Shown here piece by piece: positions 34,780 through 45,690 of a stretch of 64,000 nt of DNA. Below the pieces are notes generated by a model. That model ran no database searches. It saw only the letters and a list, made by a program, of their open reading frames with translations, and was not told the origin of the DNA. Made by a program: the position numbers and the translations under genes. The DNA is taken from positions 30,619,407 to 30,683,406 of the forward strand of contig OX377202.1 of NCBI GenBank assembly GCA_947396885.1. Direction: 5' to 3'. This stretch comes from Heligmosomoides polygyrus polygyrus. Its lineage: Eukaryota; Nematoda; Chromadorea; Rhabditida; Heligmosomidae. Each line of letters starts with the position of its first letter. Positions within the stretch are counted from its first letter, which is position 1.

Positions 34780-36374
34780 CGATCGAAAATAACATAAGAA
34801 ATTCTAGAAAATTACAACGACACAACATCATCTACACAAAGTTTTTACGAGCAACAAGGTGTCTAAAACGAAATGTTGACAGGTCAATAACATTTTCATC
34901 ATCACCTAAAAGTAGGTTGAGCTCCTTAAGATTTCGATACGTGAGGAAGTTCGACCTAACTTTAGACCTAACAACTCTGGGATACAACCTAAGTCTTCCT
35001 ATCCGATTTCTGGTCAGTGACACACCAAAAAACTCTGTAGGGTCTATTGAAAGCTTCCTGGTTATAATTTTAAATAGCATGATAAGGTCCGTTATCTTCC
35101 GCCTACTGCGCAGGGAGGGTAAACCTAGTTGTCCCCCCCCCCCTATCAGCACCATTGGGAATGTCGGCATAGCCCATTCTAAAGCACCTCATGAATAGCT
35201 TTCTCGTGTAGTTGTTTTGGACGCTTTCAAGGAGCTTAATAAATTTCGTTTGACAGGGATTAAACACAGTGGTGGCAAATTCCATGATAGGTCTCACATA
35301 GCATATGTAGGCACGTAAGAGAGCCTTATGATCGTTTGTCTTCAGTACCTTAAACAGGTTATAAGTCCGATAGTTAGCTTTGTTTACAAGCGTTTCGTAG
35401 TGCGCCCCAAAATTGGAGTCACTAGATATGAGAATGCCTAGGTCCTTAGCTTCCGTAACCTGCTCCAGGTTAATGCCCTTAAGCCTATAGATTGGAGAGT
35501 ACGTCTGGTGCTTAGACTGTATTACAATACATCGCGATTTCTCAGCAGCAAGAGGAAGCTCCCAGTTTTCTGCCCATTTTTCAATAAAATTGATGGCTTC
35601 TTGAACTTCATTGGATACTGCAGGTTTGTCAACCTCTTTGTAAATTTTTACGTCGTCGGCGTACATTTTACATAAAACTCCAAATCTGGATACAGCGTCA
35701 GGAAGGTGTACAACAAAAAAGACCGGTGATAGAACTACGCCCTGCGGTACCCCACTAGAAGCTGGATAGACCCCCTCCCGTATCAGGTCAAAGTGGAACG
35801 TAATTACGTTCCACTTTGACCTGATACGTCCTTCCTGAGAGAACGTTTCCAGTCCAGTCAACAATCATAGGGTGAATACCAACCCTTGCCAATTTGAATA
35901 GTAGTTTTTCCAGGGGAACCTTATCAAAAGCCTTGGAGAAGTCAAAGTAGACAACATCGGTTCGATTTTTGTTTTCCATAGCTTTTGTCCAATCATTTAG
36001 TGAACTGAGAACTGCAGTCTCCACTGAACGCTCTTTCATAAATCCAAACTGTTCCTTAGAAATGATGCCCTTATCCTCGATATGCTACAGTATATGTCTT
36101 TTTACAATTTTTTCAAAGGTTCTTGCGAACACAGAAGTTATGCTGATGGGTCGATAATTGCCAGGGTTACTATACGGAGGCTTTTTGCGGATGGGGGTAA
36201 CAAACGCATGCCTGCACCTTCGTGGAACTTCACCCTTCATATAACTCACGTTGAAAATCAGTTCTAAGGAAAATGCACCATACTCAATGACATTTTGAAT
36301 AAAAGATAGCGGAAGAAAATCCGGAGAGGTTGACTGAGACTTGGGCCACTTCGACAGTATTTCAAAAATTTCTT
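34780..36374 (-). mobile_element. CR1-like LINE, reverse transcriptase region
   Basis: This is the best preserved polymerase in the window. On the minus strand: EILSKWPKSQSTSPDFLPL, NPGNYRPISITSVFARTFEK, KEQFGFMKERSVETAVLS, DVVYFDFSKAFDKVPLEKLL (motif A), ASSGVPQGVVLSPVFFVVHL (motif B), CKMYADDVKIYKEVD (motif C with intact YADD) and WELPLAAEKSRCIVI. The C-terminal part (VRPIMEFATTVFNPCQTKF, YTRKLFMRCFRMGYADIP) follows, then a frameshift near 35130 within a C homopolymer, and a last frame with RSRRKITDLIMLFKIIT to about 34780. Stops at about 36080 and a palindromic repeat near 35800-35825 also break it. It matches the fragment at 608-1046. Confidence 0.85.
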
Positions 36375-37814
36375 ATTTATGAAACCACCAGAGTCCATCG
36401 CCGGCTTCGCCGGCGACTTCCACGAAGGTGCAGGCATGGATGTGCGGGCCACGCCAGGCTTGCCGGCTTCGCCGGCTTCGGGTATGGTGGGCCGCGCTGA
36501 GAACGAAGCCCAAACCTAGATGGGATTCCTTACTCACCCAGCGTCCGTCGCCGGCTTCGCCGGCAACCAACGCTGGGTAAGGAAGCATCCCTAGCGTCAA
36601 AGTTGAACACGTAGAAACGCACGCCTGCTACAGATTGATGCCTTGCTGTGCACCACTCACATCCTGTACAGCATTCAAGAAAACGCCCACAGCACTCCTG
36701 CTTCGTCTGGAGTCGTGTTCACAACCTATTGCAGCTCGTCAGGCCTAATCGAACGCCTGACCGTTTCCGTCCAGCCGCCGTGCCTTATGCGACGACGTGT
36801 GACGATCTTCGGAACAGGTGACTTCGGACAAAAATACTGTCCTCCTCTGCATACAGTGCTAGTGGAAATTGGTCAATGCACTGCAGAAAATTGGGACTTA
36901 GCGGCAAGACTTGGTTGAAAGCGTAGACGAACCATGCGTGAGTCCGACGAACTTCTTTCGCTGAGCTGTCCTGGTCCACCGCATTAAATTCGAGGACCTG
37001 GCCAGGTATAAATAGCTTAGTAACCCAGCCCGCGAAGTTAGTATGCATCAAAGTGAACATTTTCCAAATCAAAAAGAGCGCCTTCCAGATTATGACATTG
37101 ACCGCTAATTTTGAGACGTACGGGAAGAATTATACTCGAGAGCCTGGTGTAGTCGAAATATTGGGGAGGGGGAAGGTGGGAACATTGTTTTTGCTATTGA
37201 AGAACCACTACAGAAACTGACTCATGTCATCCTCCTTTATATATTGTGAGAGTTTCCGTCTCTATTTGAACTGCCTGATCCAGATTATAGGATATTGATT
37301 GCCAGATCGAAGTGTGAGCTAAGGACGCAACACCCGCCCCGATAAATTTTAGCAATAACGCCCAAGTGCAACAGTAACGATCTTGGAGGGAAGCAAAAGC
37401 GAAAGGTGGGCACATCGACGTGTTCCATCAGAGATCATGGGGTCTGAGTAGCGCCGCGTCGCAGACCTTTTCCGCAACGCTGCACGTGTTGTCTGAACCC
37501 GGCAGCGGCGGCTCGTCATAGCCGCGATGACGCCTTGCGAAACCTCATCAAGTGGATGTTCTTTGGTGACCACCCGGCAGTGGCAGCGTCGTGATAGTCA
37601 ACAGCGGCGGTCATGGCTGCCTGGGTAGTAAACACCGGCGGTCATGGCTGCCTGCCATGCTGCCATGTTGTGGTGTTTACGGTTGGCGGCGGCGATACGA
37701 CGAACGGCTGGGTCTAGCGACGGCTGTCGGCAGAATGTCGGCAGAAAGCGACAGAAGTCTCCCGTCAGTGATTCATGCCTCTCTGCTTTATATAATAGGA
37801 TTTATATAATAGGA
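36375..37814. mobile_element. Insertion inside the CR1 element, unclassified
   Basis: This 1.4-kb block separates the CR1 linker (37815-38235) from the CR1 reverse transcriptase. It contains a CCGGCTTCGCCGG minisatellite (36399-36570), a minus-strand frame with AKEVRRTHAWFVYAFNQVLP (about 36850-37010) of unknown origin, and a GC-rich part in which GCGGTCATGGCTGCCTG occurs twice (37605-37622 and 37636-37652). At its right edge TATATAATAGGAT is repeated. No terminal repeats or target duplication were identified. Confidence 0.5.
36399..36584. repeat. CCGGCTTCGCCGG minisatellite with a long hairpin
   Basis: The palindromic word GCCGGCTTCGCCGGC occurs three times (near 36400, 36462 and 36549), once extended to GCCGGCTTCGCCGGCTTCG. 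The last lies in the loop of a larger hairpin whose arms are TTCCTTACTCACCCAGCGT (36526-36544) and ACGCTGGGTAAGGAA (36570-36584). Confidence 0.85.
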
Positions 37815-38235
37815 TAGTGAAGAGTTCATTTGAGGAAAACTGGGAAGATTACATTAGATTACAAGATTTACATTGGACTGCCGTGAAATCAGTGTCGACC
37901 TCCAATGGGATGCTGAATACTTTTTGGAATTCTTCCGCAAGTAAATTTGCCTTTTCCATAGCTGACGACACAGATACTCCCTCAGAATTTAACAGGTTTG
38001 GAATGCTTTCATTTCCCCCGGAACAAGATCTAACATATTTGTAGAAAGCCAGAAAAGATACTCCTCTTTTCAACGTAGATATTGTACCGAAATAGGGCCT
38101 TATTTAACCTTTTACTGAAGCGTTCGTAGCTAACCCATTCCCTGATATTTGAGGAGTCAGTGGCTACATTCCATAACACAGCCTGACGATTCATCATTCT
38201 TCTGTCTATTGCTTTGGAAAGGGAATATTGTAAAT
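37815..38235 (-). mobile_element. CR1-like LINE, linker upstream of the reverse transcriptase
   Basis: On the minus strand the frame reads RRMMNRQAVLWNVATDSSN, SYERFSKRLNKALFRYN, FYKYVRSCSGGNESIPNLLN and EKANLLAEEFQKVFS. This is the typical stretch between endonuclease and reverse transcriptase in CR1-like elements, where the polymerase segment at 34780-36374 would follow. It shows that the two pieces were once one element. Confidence 0.65.
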
Positions 38236-38746
38236 TGCTGCTAGTGCCATAGTTTCAAGAAGCGCTAAAAGGTTGTGTAGATGCGGGGTATCTGGCAAAT
38301 CCTTAAAACGAAGTGATTCTTATGGACATATGTCCTTTTTTCCACAGATCGACTGGTTTTTTCCAGATCGTACATTATGCTAGAAGGAATTTTGGTGAAA
38401 ACCCCACAAATATAATGAGAAGGGTAGTGTTCAGCATTTCAAAACGCGGCTATGAGCAGAAAGATAGGTAGTTTGATAGTTTAGTCTAATTATAGCATTG
38501 AGAACTCTAAGAAGGCACCAAACTGGCATTGCAAGCGTACCTCGACTGTCAGTGGAAAAAACAAAAGAGTTTTTTTAAAATTGTCCTTATATTCAACTGA
38601 GTAATTACAAGTTTGCCACATTTTGTTGTTTTTTATTCGGCGAAAAATCCACGGATAACGAACACTAAAACGGATAGGCCAAAGCCCGCCGGAAACCGGA
38701 TAACCGATAACGGATAACGGTTAATCCGTTCATCCCTGCCGGCGTG

Positions 38747-39220
38747 CTCTGTGATGGGTAGATACCAGAGCACCTGAAGCGAAGATCTACAGTCGTCCGG
38801 CCGGTAGCGAAATACGGCGCTGAGTGTTGGCCTGCCACTAAGGAAGTTGAAACGCGCCTCAGCGTCAAGTAGACAAAGATGCTGCGCTGGACGGCTGGAG
38901 TCACGCGCATGGACCACATCCGAAATGAAGCTATTCGGCAGAAGTTCGGTGTCGCGCCGATAGCGGACAAGATGCGAAGCTCACTTGCGATGGTACGGCC
39001 ACGTTCTTCGTGGGAAAGACAGAGTCCGCAGGATAGCCCTTGAGCTGGAAGTGTCCGGAAAGCCGCCTAGAGGGTGCCCGAAGCAGCGCTGAGCTGATGC
39101 TTTCATATGGACCTGAAAGTAGCTGGTGTCCGCCGTGATTTAGTCCTGGATCGGGAAAGGTGGCGTCATGATACCAGAAAAGCAGACCCGCCACGAGGCC
39201 GAAAAGAAGCTGAAGAAGAA
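38747..39220 (+). mobile_element. 3' piece of the split RTE
   Basis: After the hAT-D target duplication the RTE continues through its C-terminal region (tail motifs corresponding to GAECWPATKEVETRLSV and WTAGVTRMDHIRNEAIRQKF, several frames) and ends in GAAAAGAAGCTGAAGAAGAAG. The hAT-A5 copy begins within about 100 bases. Confidence 0.8.
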
Positions 39221-39224
39221 GCTT

Positions 39225-40071
39225 TTATGTACATATGCTCACTGCTTCACGTGTATACTGACTGTGTTTCTCCTAAAGAACACTGTCAAGCGAGCCCTTG
39301 AAGAAAACGAAAAGGTTAAGTAAGAATGCTTATATGCACGCAAGAAAATTCAATATAAGCAGAGCAACAACAGTGTCAGCAGCCAAGCTCTATCACTTGG
39401 GCGCCGTTTACGTTGCCTTAACATATTTTTATAATCATCATCAGATGCTGCACGAGGAACCTGTGTTACTTTCCGAAAAACTTTCGCAAAAGAGTGGAGA
39501 GCCTTTTACTTCTCTTGTTTCGTTTCCTGTCCTTGTTTTCTCGCATTATTTGGGTTTCGTAGCGTTTTCTCCTCATTATCTGTGTCTTTTCGACCCAACT
39601 TATGAAGCTTTTTCGACCCAACTTATGAAGCAAAAAAAAAATACTGAAAAGTGAATGGTGAGAATTGAGAACTACCATGTAGCAACCAAACGCTAGAGAC
39701 GTCCTAGGAAGTCCAAAAACTCAAAATTACGGCAGAGGAGAGCTGGCACGCATGCGAATAAATTAGCCAGGAAGCACGAAAAAATGCAAATTTCCGAAAT
39801 ACGAGCACGATATCGGTAGCGTATTTAGACTTATTCAAATAAACAGAGGGGTTTCCTCGGTGCCGCAGCGATATTACAAAAGCTCATTTCAAAAAATCGT
39901 CCAAATTCCTTTACAAGAAGAAGAAGTAAAATTTCAAAACTGGTGCGTAAAAGTCGTTAATGCAATTCAACGGAAATTTTTTTCCGTTAAATTTCGTTAA
40001 AAATTATTAGCGAGGAACGCCGGTAAATTCGGTAAATCGGGAAATCGTTAATCGTTAAACGCACACCGCTG
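39225..40071 (-). mobile_element. hAT-A5, left part of a hAT-A copy
   Basis: The right edge (CGGTAAATTCGGTAAATCGG, then TTAAACGCACACCGCTG) is an inverted hAT-A left terminus. The interior from about 39405 matches hAT-A3 near 14300-14450 in reverse (ATCATCAGATGCTGCACGAG, CTCGCATTATTTGGGTTTC). A 24-base direct duplication, built on CTTTTTCGACCCAACTTATG, lies at about 39590-39630. The inner edge is ill-defined and no right terminus was found. Confidence 0.7.
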
Positions 40072-41160
40072 GTCCGGATGACCTATCGGCCGGCTTGTGG
40101 AACTATTCCGATTATTCCGATTTGGAAGAAGAGCAGTCCTGCGGAGTGTGCTAGTTACCGTCCAATTCGCCTTCTTTCGCACAGCATGAAAATCTTTGAG
40201 CGAATTGTCGATGGACGTATATGGGATGTCGTTCAGCTTTCTAAGAAACATTGTGGTTTCTTTGCTGGCTGTGGGACGCCATACACTCCGTTCGTCTTCT
40301 GTTGGAGAAAAACAGAAACCAGAGCATTTTGCCTACCTGGACTTGGAGAAGGCTTTCGACCGCGTTCCGCGAGAAGTTATAGGTACGCGTTACGACGATA
40401 CGGTGTCCTTGGAGAGCTTATCGAGTAGGTGCTCCTCAATCCGTGCCTAATAAACCAAGTGCGAACACCAGGAGGCACCTCCATGAAGTTTCCAATCTCT
40501 GTCGTGGTGCATCAGCGATCTGCGCTCTCCTCACTGTTCTTCGCAGTCGATCTCCAAAAGGCAACTCCATGGAGGTTGCCGATGACGCCGTGCTTGCTTG
40601 TGAAGACAAGCCCGAACTCGAACGACAGGCTTGATGCGATTGCTTGACATTGCTCCGCTAGACGTCAAAAAGATGGAATACTTGACGACCAATGGTACTG
40701 AGCTCTCACGAATTACTGGTCCGAACGGCCTTCGTTGACTGGGGTGCTTTGAAAAGAAAATACTTGAGTGCCTCAAATCAAAGCTGTATAGAAGAGTCGT
40801 TCGGCCTGTAGCAATGTATAGTGCTGTAGCCGCCCCGTGAGAAAGGAAACTGAAAGCCGCCTCAGTGTGAAGCAGACGAAGATGCTAAGGTGAACGGACG
40901 GAATAATGCGATTGGACTCACAATGACACCATACGACGAAGGTTCGGTGTTGCCCCGATAGCCGACGAGATGCGTGAAACTCGTACGCGATGGTACCCCC
41001 ACGTCATTTGCGCTAACGACGACACCGTCTGTAAGATTGGCCTGAATCTCGAAGTCCATGGAAAACGGCCCAGAGGACGTCCGAAGCAACTTTGGCTAGA
41101 TACGTACCGTCTCGAAGACCGCCGGTTCAACTACTGAACCGCGTGGATTTCCTAGGGTCT
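40072..41160 (+). mobile_element. RTE LINE, heavily decayed copy
   Basis: The copy begins mid-ORF at GTCCGGATGACCTATCGGCC, directly at the hAT-A5 terminus. It carries ASYRPIRLLSHSMKIFERI, FAYLDLEKAFDRVPREV (motif A), GGTSMKFPIS, DDAVLACEDKPELE (motif C is lost) and, in other frames, VVRPVAMYS-like and LRWTDGIMRLDSQ segments. Numerous stops and small deletions make it the oldest of the RTE copies of this type here. The tail is followed by GAAAATAAATC. Confidence 0.8.
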
Positions 41161-41956
41161 AAATCCTTGTTCGCCAACTTGCTCCTCGCCGATACCCGTT
41201 CACAGTCTGCCGTCCCGCCATAACGTCAACCGACCCGTAGGGGAAAAGAAAATAAATCATCAAACTAACTGCTCATAACCACCTATTATAAATGACCACC
41301 ACCGTTGCAACATGGTCGATTCCACTAACCCACTGGACTTCTACAGCCCACTACATTATTCACTATTTGCTTAACATACTCAACATTTTTTCCTCGATTC
41401 ATAAATTTATCTATTAAATTCTAATTAAAATTTCGATTTCTTATTGCCTTGTTGTGTTGACTCTGCTAAGGATCCTAGGTGGTGTCATTGTGGAGCAGTG
41501 CCGCAGCGCAGCTTGTGATAGGAGGTGCTATCGCATTGCACCTCCCATGGGCTGTGGGCGCTAGCACTCTGAAAGCTGGTTAGAGCCCATCCGCACTACA
41601 AATGTGGACGCTACCCGTGGGTCTCTGGATCCGACAGGCCCAGGGAGAAGAATGCAACCCGAGGGGGGGGGTCGTAGATGTCCAGCAGCGGTTAAGCCGA
41701 ACGTAGCGTCTGGGGCTTCCTTTGTTGGTAATGCGAATTTGCGATCAACGCAGGTCAGTAACAACTCAGCGAAGAAATCGGATAACACCATAACTGTACT
41801 CATTTACCGTCGTCCTGTAATCAGTATCATAGCCTTCGTCACCATCTAACTCTTGTCATTTTTCCTATTGGCTTTGACAATCGTTGACCATCAGTGCGCA
41901 CAATTTAGCGTTTAGAAGCATGGGTTCGAACTGCACGACCTCCAGTTAAAAACCCC
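41161..41956. other. Stretch between the RTE and the BEL/Pao remnant
   Basis: A frame at 41604-41849 (SLDPTGPGRRMQPEGGGRR) is familiar from the 5' region of hookworm RTE copies, so 41460-41740 may be an RTE 5' piece. That is memory-based and weak. A run of 9-10 G bases lies near 41664. No LTR for the following BEL/Pao remnant is recognisable. Confidence 0.35.
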
Positions 41957-43200
41957 ATGGCGACTATACTAGTAGTAAAGCCCAAATCGCACTCTCTTCG
42001 GAAACTGGACAAATCAGTTAACGACATTGACTGCAACGTTTTTTCGGCGACTGATTTATCGGAGCCTTCTTCTCCTAATAAACGCCGCAATACGATAAAA
42101 GCTGCTCTAATCGATCTCAAGACTCGAACAGAGTTGCTTTTAGCAAGTGCAAAGAATAAGCTCGCTTCCGCTTTTGAGGAAGCAAAAAATGCCGACTCGT
42201 CTAATCTCGCTTTGCTGCAAAATGAACTCGACGAACACTGGGATAAAAATGACGGCGACGAAGTAGAAGAGAAGGCGGAGGAAGTCTTAATAAGAGTGGC
42301 CGCTCAACTACAAAAGCTCGATGTCCTTCACTCCAACATACTCAAAGAAATCGATTGCACGCCTAAACAGCCATATCCGTAGGAAATCGCAGACGCTATA
42401 AATAATATTCTCCTAGTATTGCTCACTCTAACGGCATTTCAGAAGCATAGGCAATATTTAGAGTTCGTGATACATCTGTTACTGCTAATGTTGAAGACAG
42501 CTGCAACGTTTTACAGTCGCTGCTTCAAAAGCTCGAACTGTAACCACATTTCGGAGATATTGGTCAATTCACTTGTTCACTCAAATCCGAACATTCCTGT
42601 CTCCGCTAAGTTTGGATACTTGGAGCTTGTTTTGAAAGGAGACGCCTCTCATGTTATTCAGCGTATCCATAATTCAAAAGAGAACTACCAATTTGCCATA
42701 GAGTTGCTTCATAAACGTTTCAACACAGTCCGCTTGGAACTCTATTTTCCAACAGTTGAAGGATTCGTAATACTCTGTTCCAAATACAAACGCTTATTGC
42801 TAAACTCTCTAGATATGAAGACAATAACACTGCCACCTACGATACGCATTGTTCTTGACTAATTTCCTGAGCGCACTAAACTTGAAGTTGCCAAGAAGGA
42901 GCACGCTTCTGGAACTATCTGGACTCTTAACCAGCTGCTAGCAGGGCTAGATTGCGTCGTAGAAGAACTTGAAGCGACATATATTCTCCGCTTAGATGTA
43001 GAGGGTACTTTCCCGCACGAGAGCGTAGATGCATTGTTCGCAGTGCATTGGAAATGCTTTCGAGAAGACGCTAGTAACGCCTGCACTTTTTCTTTTTGTG
43101 CCACGTGTGGACAATACCACAACATTTTGTTGCGATACAGAAAAATAAACCAAGTCGCTGAACGAGCAACGATCTCGTTGTGAGTATCGCAACTGTGAAC
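41957..43200 (+). pseudogene. BEL/Pao LTR retrotransposon gag remnant
   Basis: The first frame (41957-42382) encodes an N-terminal coiled region (RTELLLASAKNKLASAFEEA, EDEVEEKAEEVLIRVAAQLQ-like) as in BEL/Pao gag proteins. In a shifted frame at 42535-42745, NPNIPVSAKFGYLELVLKGD and NYQFAIELLHKRFNTV match the DUF1759 gag domain. Near 43075 CTFSFCATCGQYHN resembles the zinc knuckle that follows. Several frameshifts and stops show it is dead. Protease, polymerase and LTRs are not recognisable, although the frame at 43282-43518 could be eroded downstream sequence. Confidence 0.7.
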
Positions 43201-44879
43201 GGAGAAACTCACCAGCTTAATCGCATAACCGTTATAATAGAATTTCTTCACGTGAAGGTCATGGATCAATGAGAATTCTTCATGCAACTGAGCCACGACC
43301 ATAGGTATTTCCGCTCACTGAGATCGTTCTCTCCAGCACCACAGAAAAGGTATCCTTCTCATCGAGCCGCAGTTACTTCCCAAAAGGAAGTCACGCCTCT
43401 TATGCACACAAACATGATGACCAGTGTGAAGCCGGATCTAACTCGTAGCCATTATGACCAAACATGCCAAAGCATACACCTGTTTGTCATCCTTGATGGG
43501 AACGTTGGCAAAAGTTGAGCGTTTGAAGCTTTCTGAAGGGCTACCCGTGACGAAGTCTCCCGCGGAGCATTAAACCAGCTCGACGCACAATACGGGCGAT
43601 TTCTGCTTGCACTTTTCAAACGAAACGGTCGGAGCTGCACTTTTCACGGCTTTCCCTCATTCCTTCTTTTAGGTTCTCAGAAGAGTTGTCCATCTATTTC
43701 ACACATTCCCATAATAGCAAACGTGTTCTCACTTCGCAATAATCTTAAGCATGTTTATTGGAGGTGACTTGCTGCTGCGATGCGTAGTTCAATCGTTTTT
43801 CGTGAACGTGCAATCACAGCGGTGACCAAATGCTTATTGGAGTACACAAAATACGAAAGCGGGTTACGAACACTCTATACTGCTTTAAAAGTGCAAGTAT
43901 TCCATTTAGATAATAATCATTTAATAATTTTCGTGCTGTGTACAGGACTCAGTCGCCCTCAGTCATAACAATTTTAGGAAGCCGGTTGAAAACTTAGACA
44001 TCGGTGTATTTTTCATTAAATGATTCACTAGATCGGATTTTTGCTGTCAGCACTGTGATTGTCCTACACTGTTGGTGGACAAAACTCGAGAAAACCGAGG
44101 AAGAACGTGGTATGACATTTGATAGAAATCACTGCATCTAGAACCTCCACGGATCTCCTACTCAGGGATATCTTCGAGATGGGCGTTTTTTCCGGCATTG
44201 CCACTTTGACTGCACGAGCAAATTCGAGTAGCGCCGGCTGCTAAGATCTAAACTTAATCAACTTAATCAACTGGAAAAAACGCGACGAAATCGACATTAA
44301 GGAGAAGAAAACGCAAGAGACGAGATGACGTCAATTAACAACATGTGTTCAATTAAGGTTGGGGACAAGCCTCGAAAGAAGCGTCATCCGAATCTTCCAT
44401 TTAAACCCTCGAATCCACGGAATCCACTAAAAAAATCTTCAAGTTAAGGCATTAGACGTGGATAAAATATGCACTCTAACTGCAGCTGGAGACATGATTC
44501 TGTTTCGGTTGCTTCGGGACAAAGCTGGGAATTGTAGAAGAGATAGAGGGCTGACCCCGCGGACTTGCACCATCAATTCGAATTTATCCCCTCCCACCCC
44601 TCCTTCCTCCTCCTCAATAATTTTGATCATCAATCCGAAAAAGATGGTGGCAGAGCAGAGAAATCAAGTGAATTTTTCAAGCTAGCAGGTATTCCTTTGA
44701 TGTTGGGTGCGCCAGAGTCGGAATGCACACCCATCTCTAGAAGCAAGCTTGCTAACGTCCAAAACAAATTTCGCGGGAGTAATTTAAACCCAGAAAAGCT
44801 TAAAATGTGCGAGTGGAATGAGAAGAGACGAGCTAAAGCAAGATGGTGGTACAAGTTGACTGGTTGTACCCAATCTACA
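43201..44879. other. Unassigned stretch
   Basis: The plus frame 44565-44891 (108 codons, with ARWWYKLTGCTQSTLSP at its end) and its minus shadow have no recognised motif. Possible BEL/Pao remains extend to about 43520. Nothing else is evident. Confidence 0.3.
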
Positions 44880-44995
44880 CTCTCGCCCTAGCCGGAAGGT
44901 CGTCTGCCGCCAGCTGCCTGGAGAGGGCATCTGTCCTCTCTCATGCCCTTACTTTATCTCCCCTACAGTATGACATCTGATAAAGCTCATTTCCT
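44880..44995 (+). repeat. Repeat ending in TACAGTATGACATC (copy 1)
   Basis: CTAGCCGGAAGGTCGTC, GGAGAGGGCATCT, TCTCATGCCC and CCTACAGTATGACATCTGAT recur in the same order at 45590-45690. They may be 3' ends of one transposon family, since AATAAAG or GATAAAG follows. Confidence 0.45.
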
Positions 44996-45589
44996 TCGCC
45001 AAAATGTTTCTATAAAATAAATAATTTTAATTTTTTAGAATAATCATTTCTATTAGTCAAATTCTTTTCATATCAATTGAAGTCATCATTTCGAAGTCTA
45101 ACTCTGAACCAAATCTAAACTGAATGGATTTTCTACCCCGACCTAACAAGTAATCAGATTAAAAAAGTAAACACAGCAAATAAATTCATTTTGTCAAATA
45201 GGTGGTGCAGTGAAATGATTCTTGATTTTAGAGGAAACTACGAAGTTTCGAATCCCTCTCGAGGTAAACTTTTTTCTATACTTCCAGACAGCCGAATTTA
45301 ATAAGCTCTCTCGTACCACCTCCTCGAACACCTTCCTGGTATATCAATCGCTGATCATAACATCACATATTCATCTTGAGTCGTTCACCACACGATTTTA
45401 ACTGTCCAGTTCTTATATATTTTTGCTGTATATGCTCGTCCTCTCGGCTATTTATCGACTCATGAAACGATGGTGATGATCTCAAGCTCAAGGACAAGCT
45501 TGCTGGGGGAATGGAGATGTTGGATTGTAACCAATCCGGCCTCGAGGGCGAGAAAGCGATGCCCTGCTACAGTAGTAACTTTTACGTCG
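44996..45589. other. Unassigned stretch
   Basis: AT-rich sequence with no supported gene. A short inverted word GATTGTAACCAATC lies near 45523. Confidence 0.3.
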
Positions 45590-45690
45590 CCCAGGCCGGA
45601 AAATCGAGAAGAAAGGGGAGAGGAGAGGGCATATCTTCCCTCTCCTCTCCCCTTTCTTCTCGTCCCATACAGTATGACATCCAATAAAGA
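45590..45690 (+). repeat. Repeat ending in TACAGTATGACATC (copy 2) with a perfect hairpin
   Basis: This second copy contains a perfect inverted repeat: 25-base arms at 45605-45629 (starting CGAGAAGAAAGGGG) and 45638-45662, around an 8-base loop. It is followed by CATACAGTATGACATCCAAT and AATAAAG. An RNA copy would form a very stable purine/pyrimidine stem just upstream of a possible polyadenylation signal. Confidence 0.7.

Larger units (their letters stand above)
34039..38738. mobile_element. hAT-D, hAT-like element with GGATAAC subterminal repeats
   Basis: The left end CAGGGAAGAGCGGATAATA and the right end GGTTAATCCGTTCATCCCTG are inverted, with CGGATAAC-type words repeated near both ends. 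The flanks CTGTCGTG (34031-34038) and CCGGCGTG (38739-38746) agree at 6 of 8 bases, and the intact RTE relative at 17 kb reads CTGGCGTG at this point, so each copy carries one change. The element is 4700 bp and holds an S1 SINE and an interrupted CR1 element. No transposase is recognised. Confidence 0.75.
28750..39220 (+). mobile_element. RTE LINE with endonuclease and reverse transcriptase, split by two hAT elements
   Basis: The host element is in three pieces: 28750-30896, 33866-34038 and about 38747-39220. The first carries the APE-type endonuclease (FCAVQETRW, PRTTSGVGIIVPERFRDAI, AYAPQTGCSN, IIVAGDLNGHVGA), a linker (SYETVASQHRP, LWTDDVKAKVREKK, TADNW), then reverse transcriptase motifs (GKATGPDDLAADLW, HTAFLDLEKAFDRVP, LLYSDDVMLACEDKDD). 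The YADD box reads YSDD. The second and third pieces continue in the family order (EYLTTDVNES, then VKYGAECWP-like, WTAGVTRMD, KFGVAPI). Many frameshifts and stops are present. The tail GAAAAGAAGCTGAAGAAG is purine-rich, as in the copy at 16-17 kb. No target duplication was identified. Confidence 0.85.
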
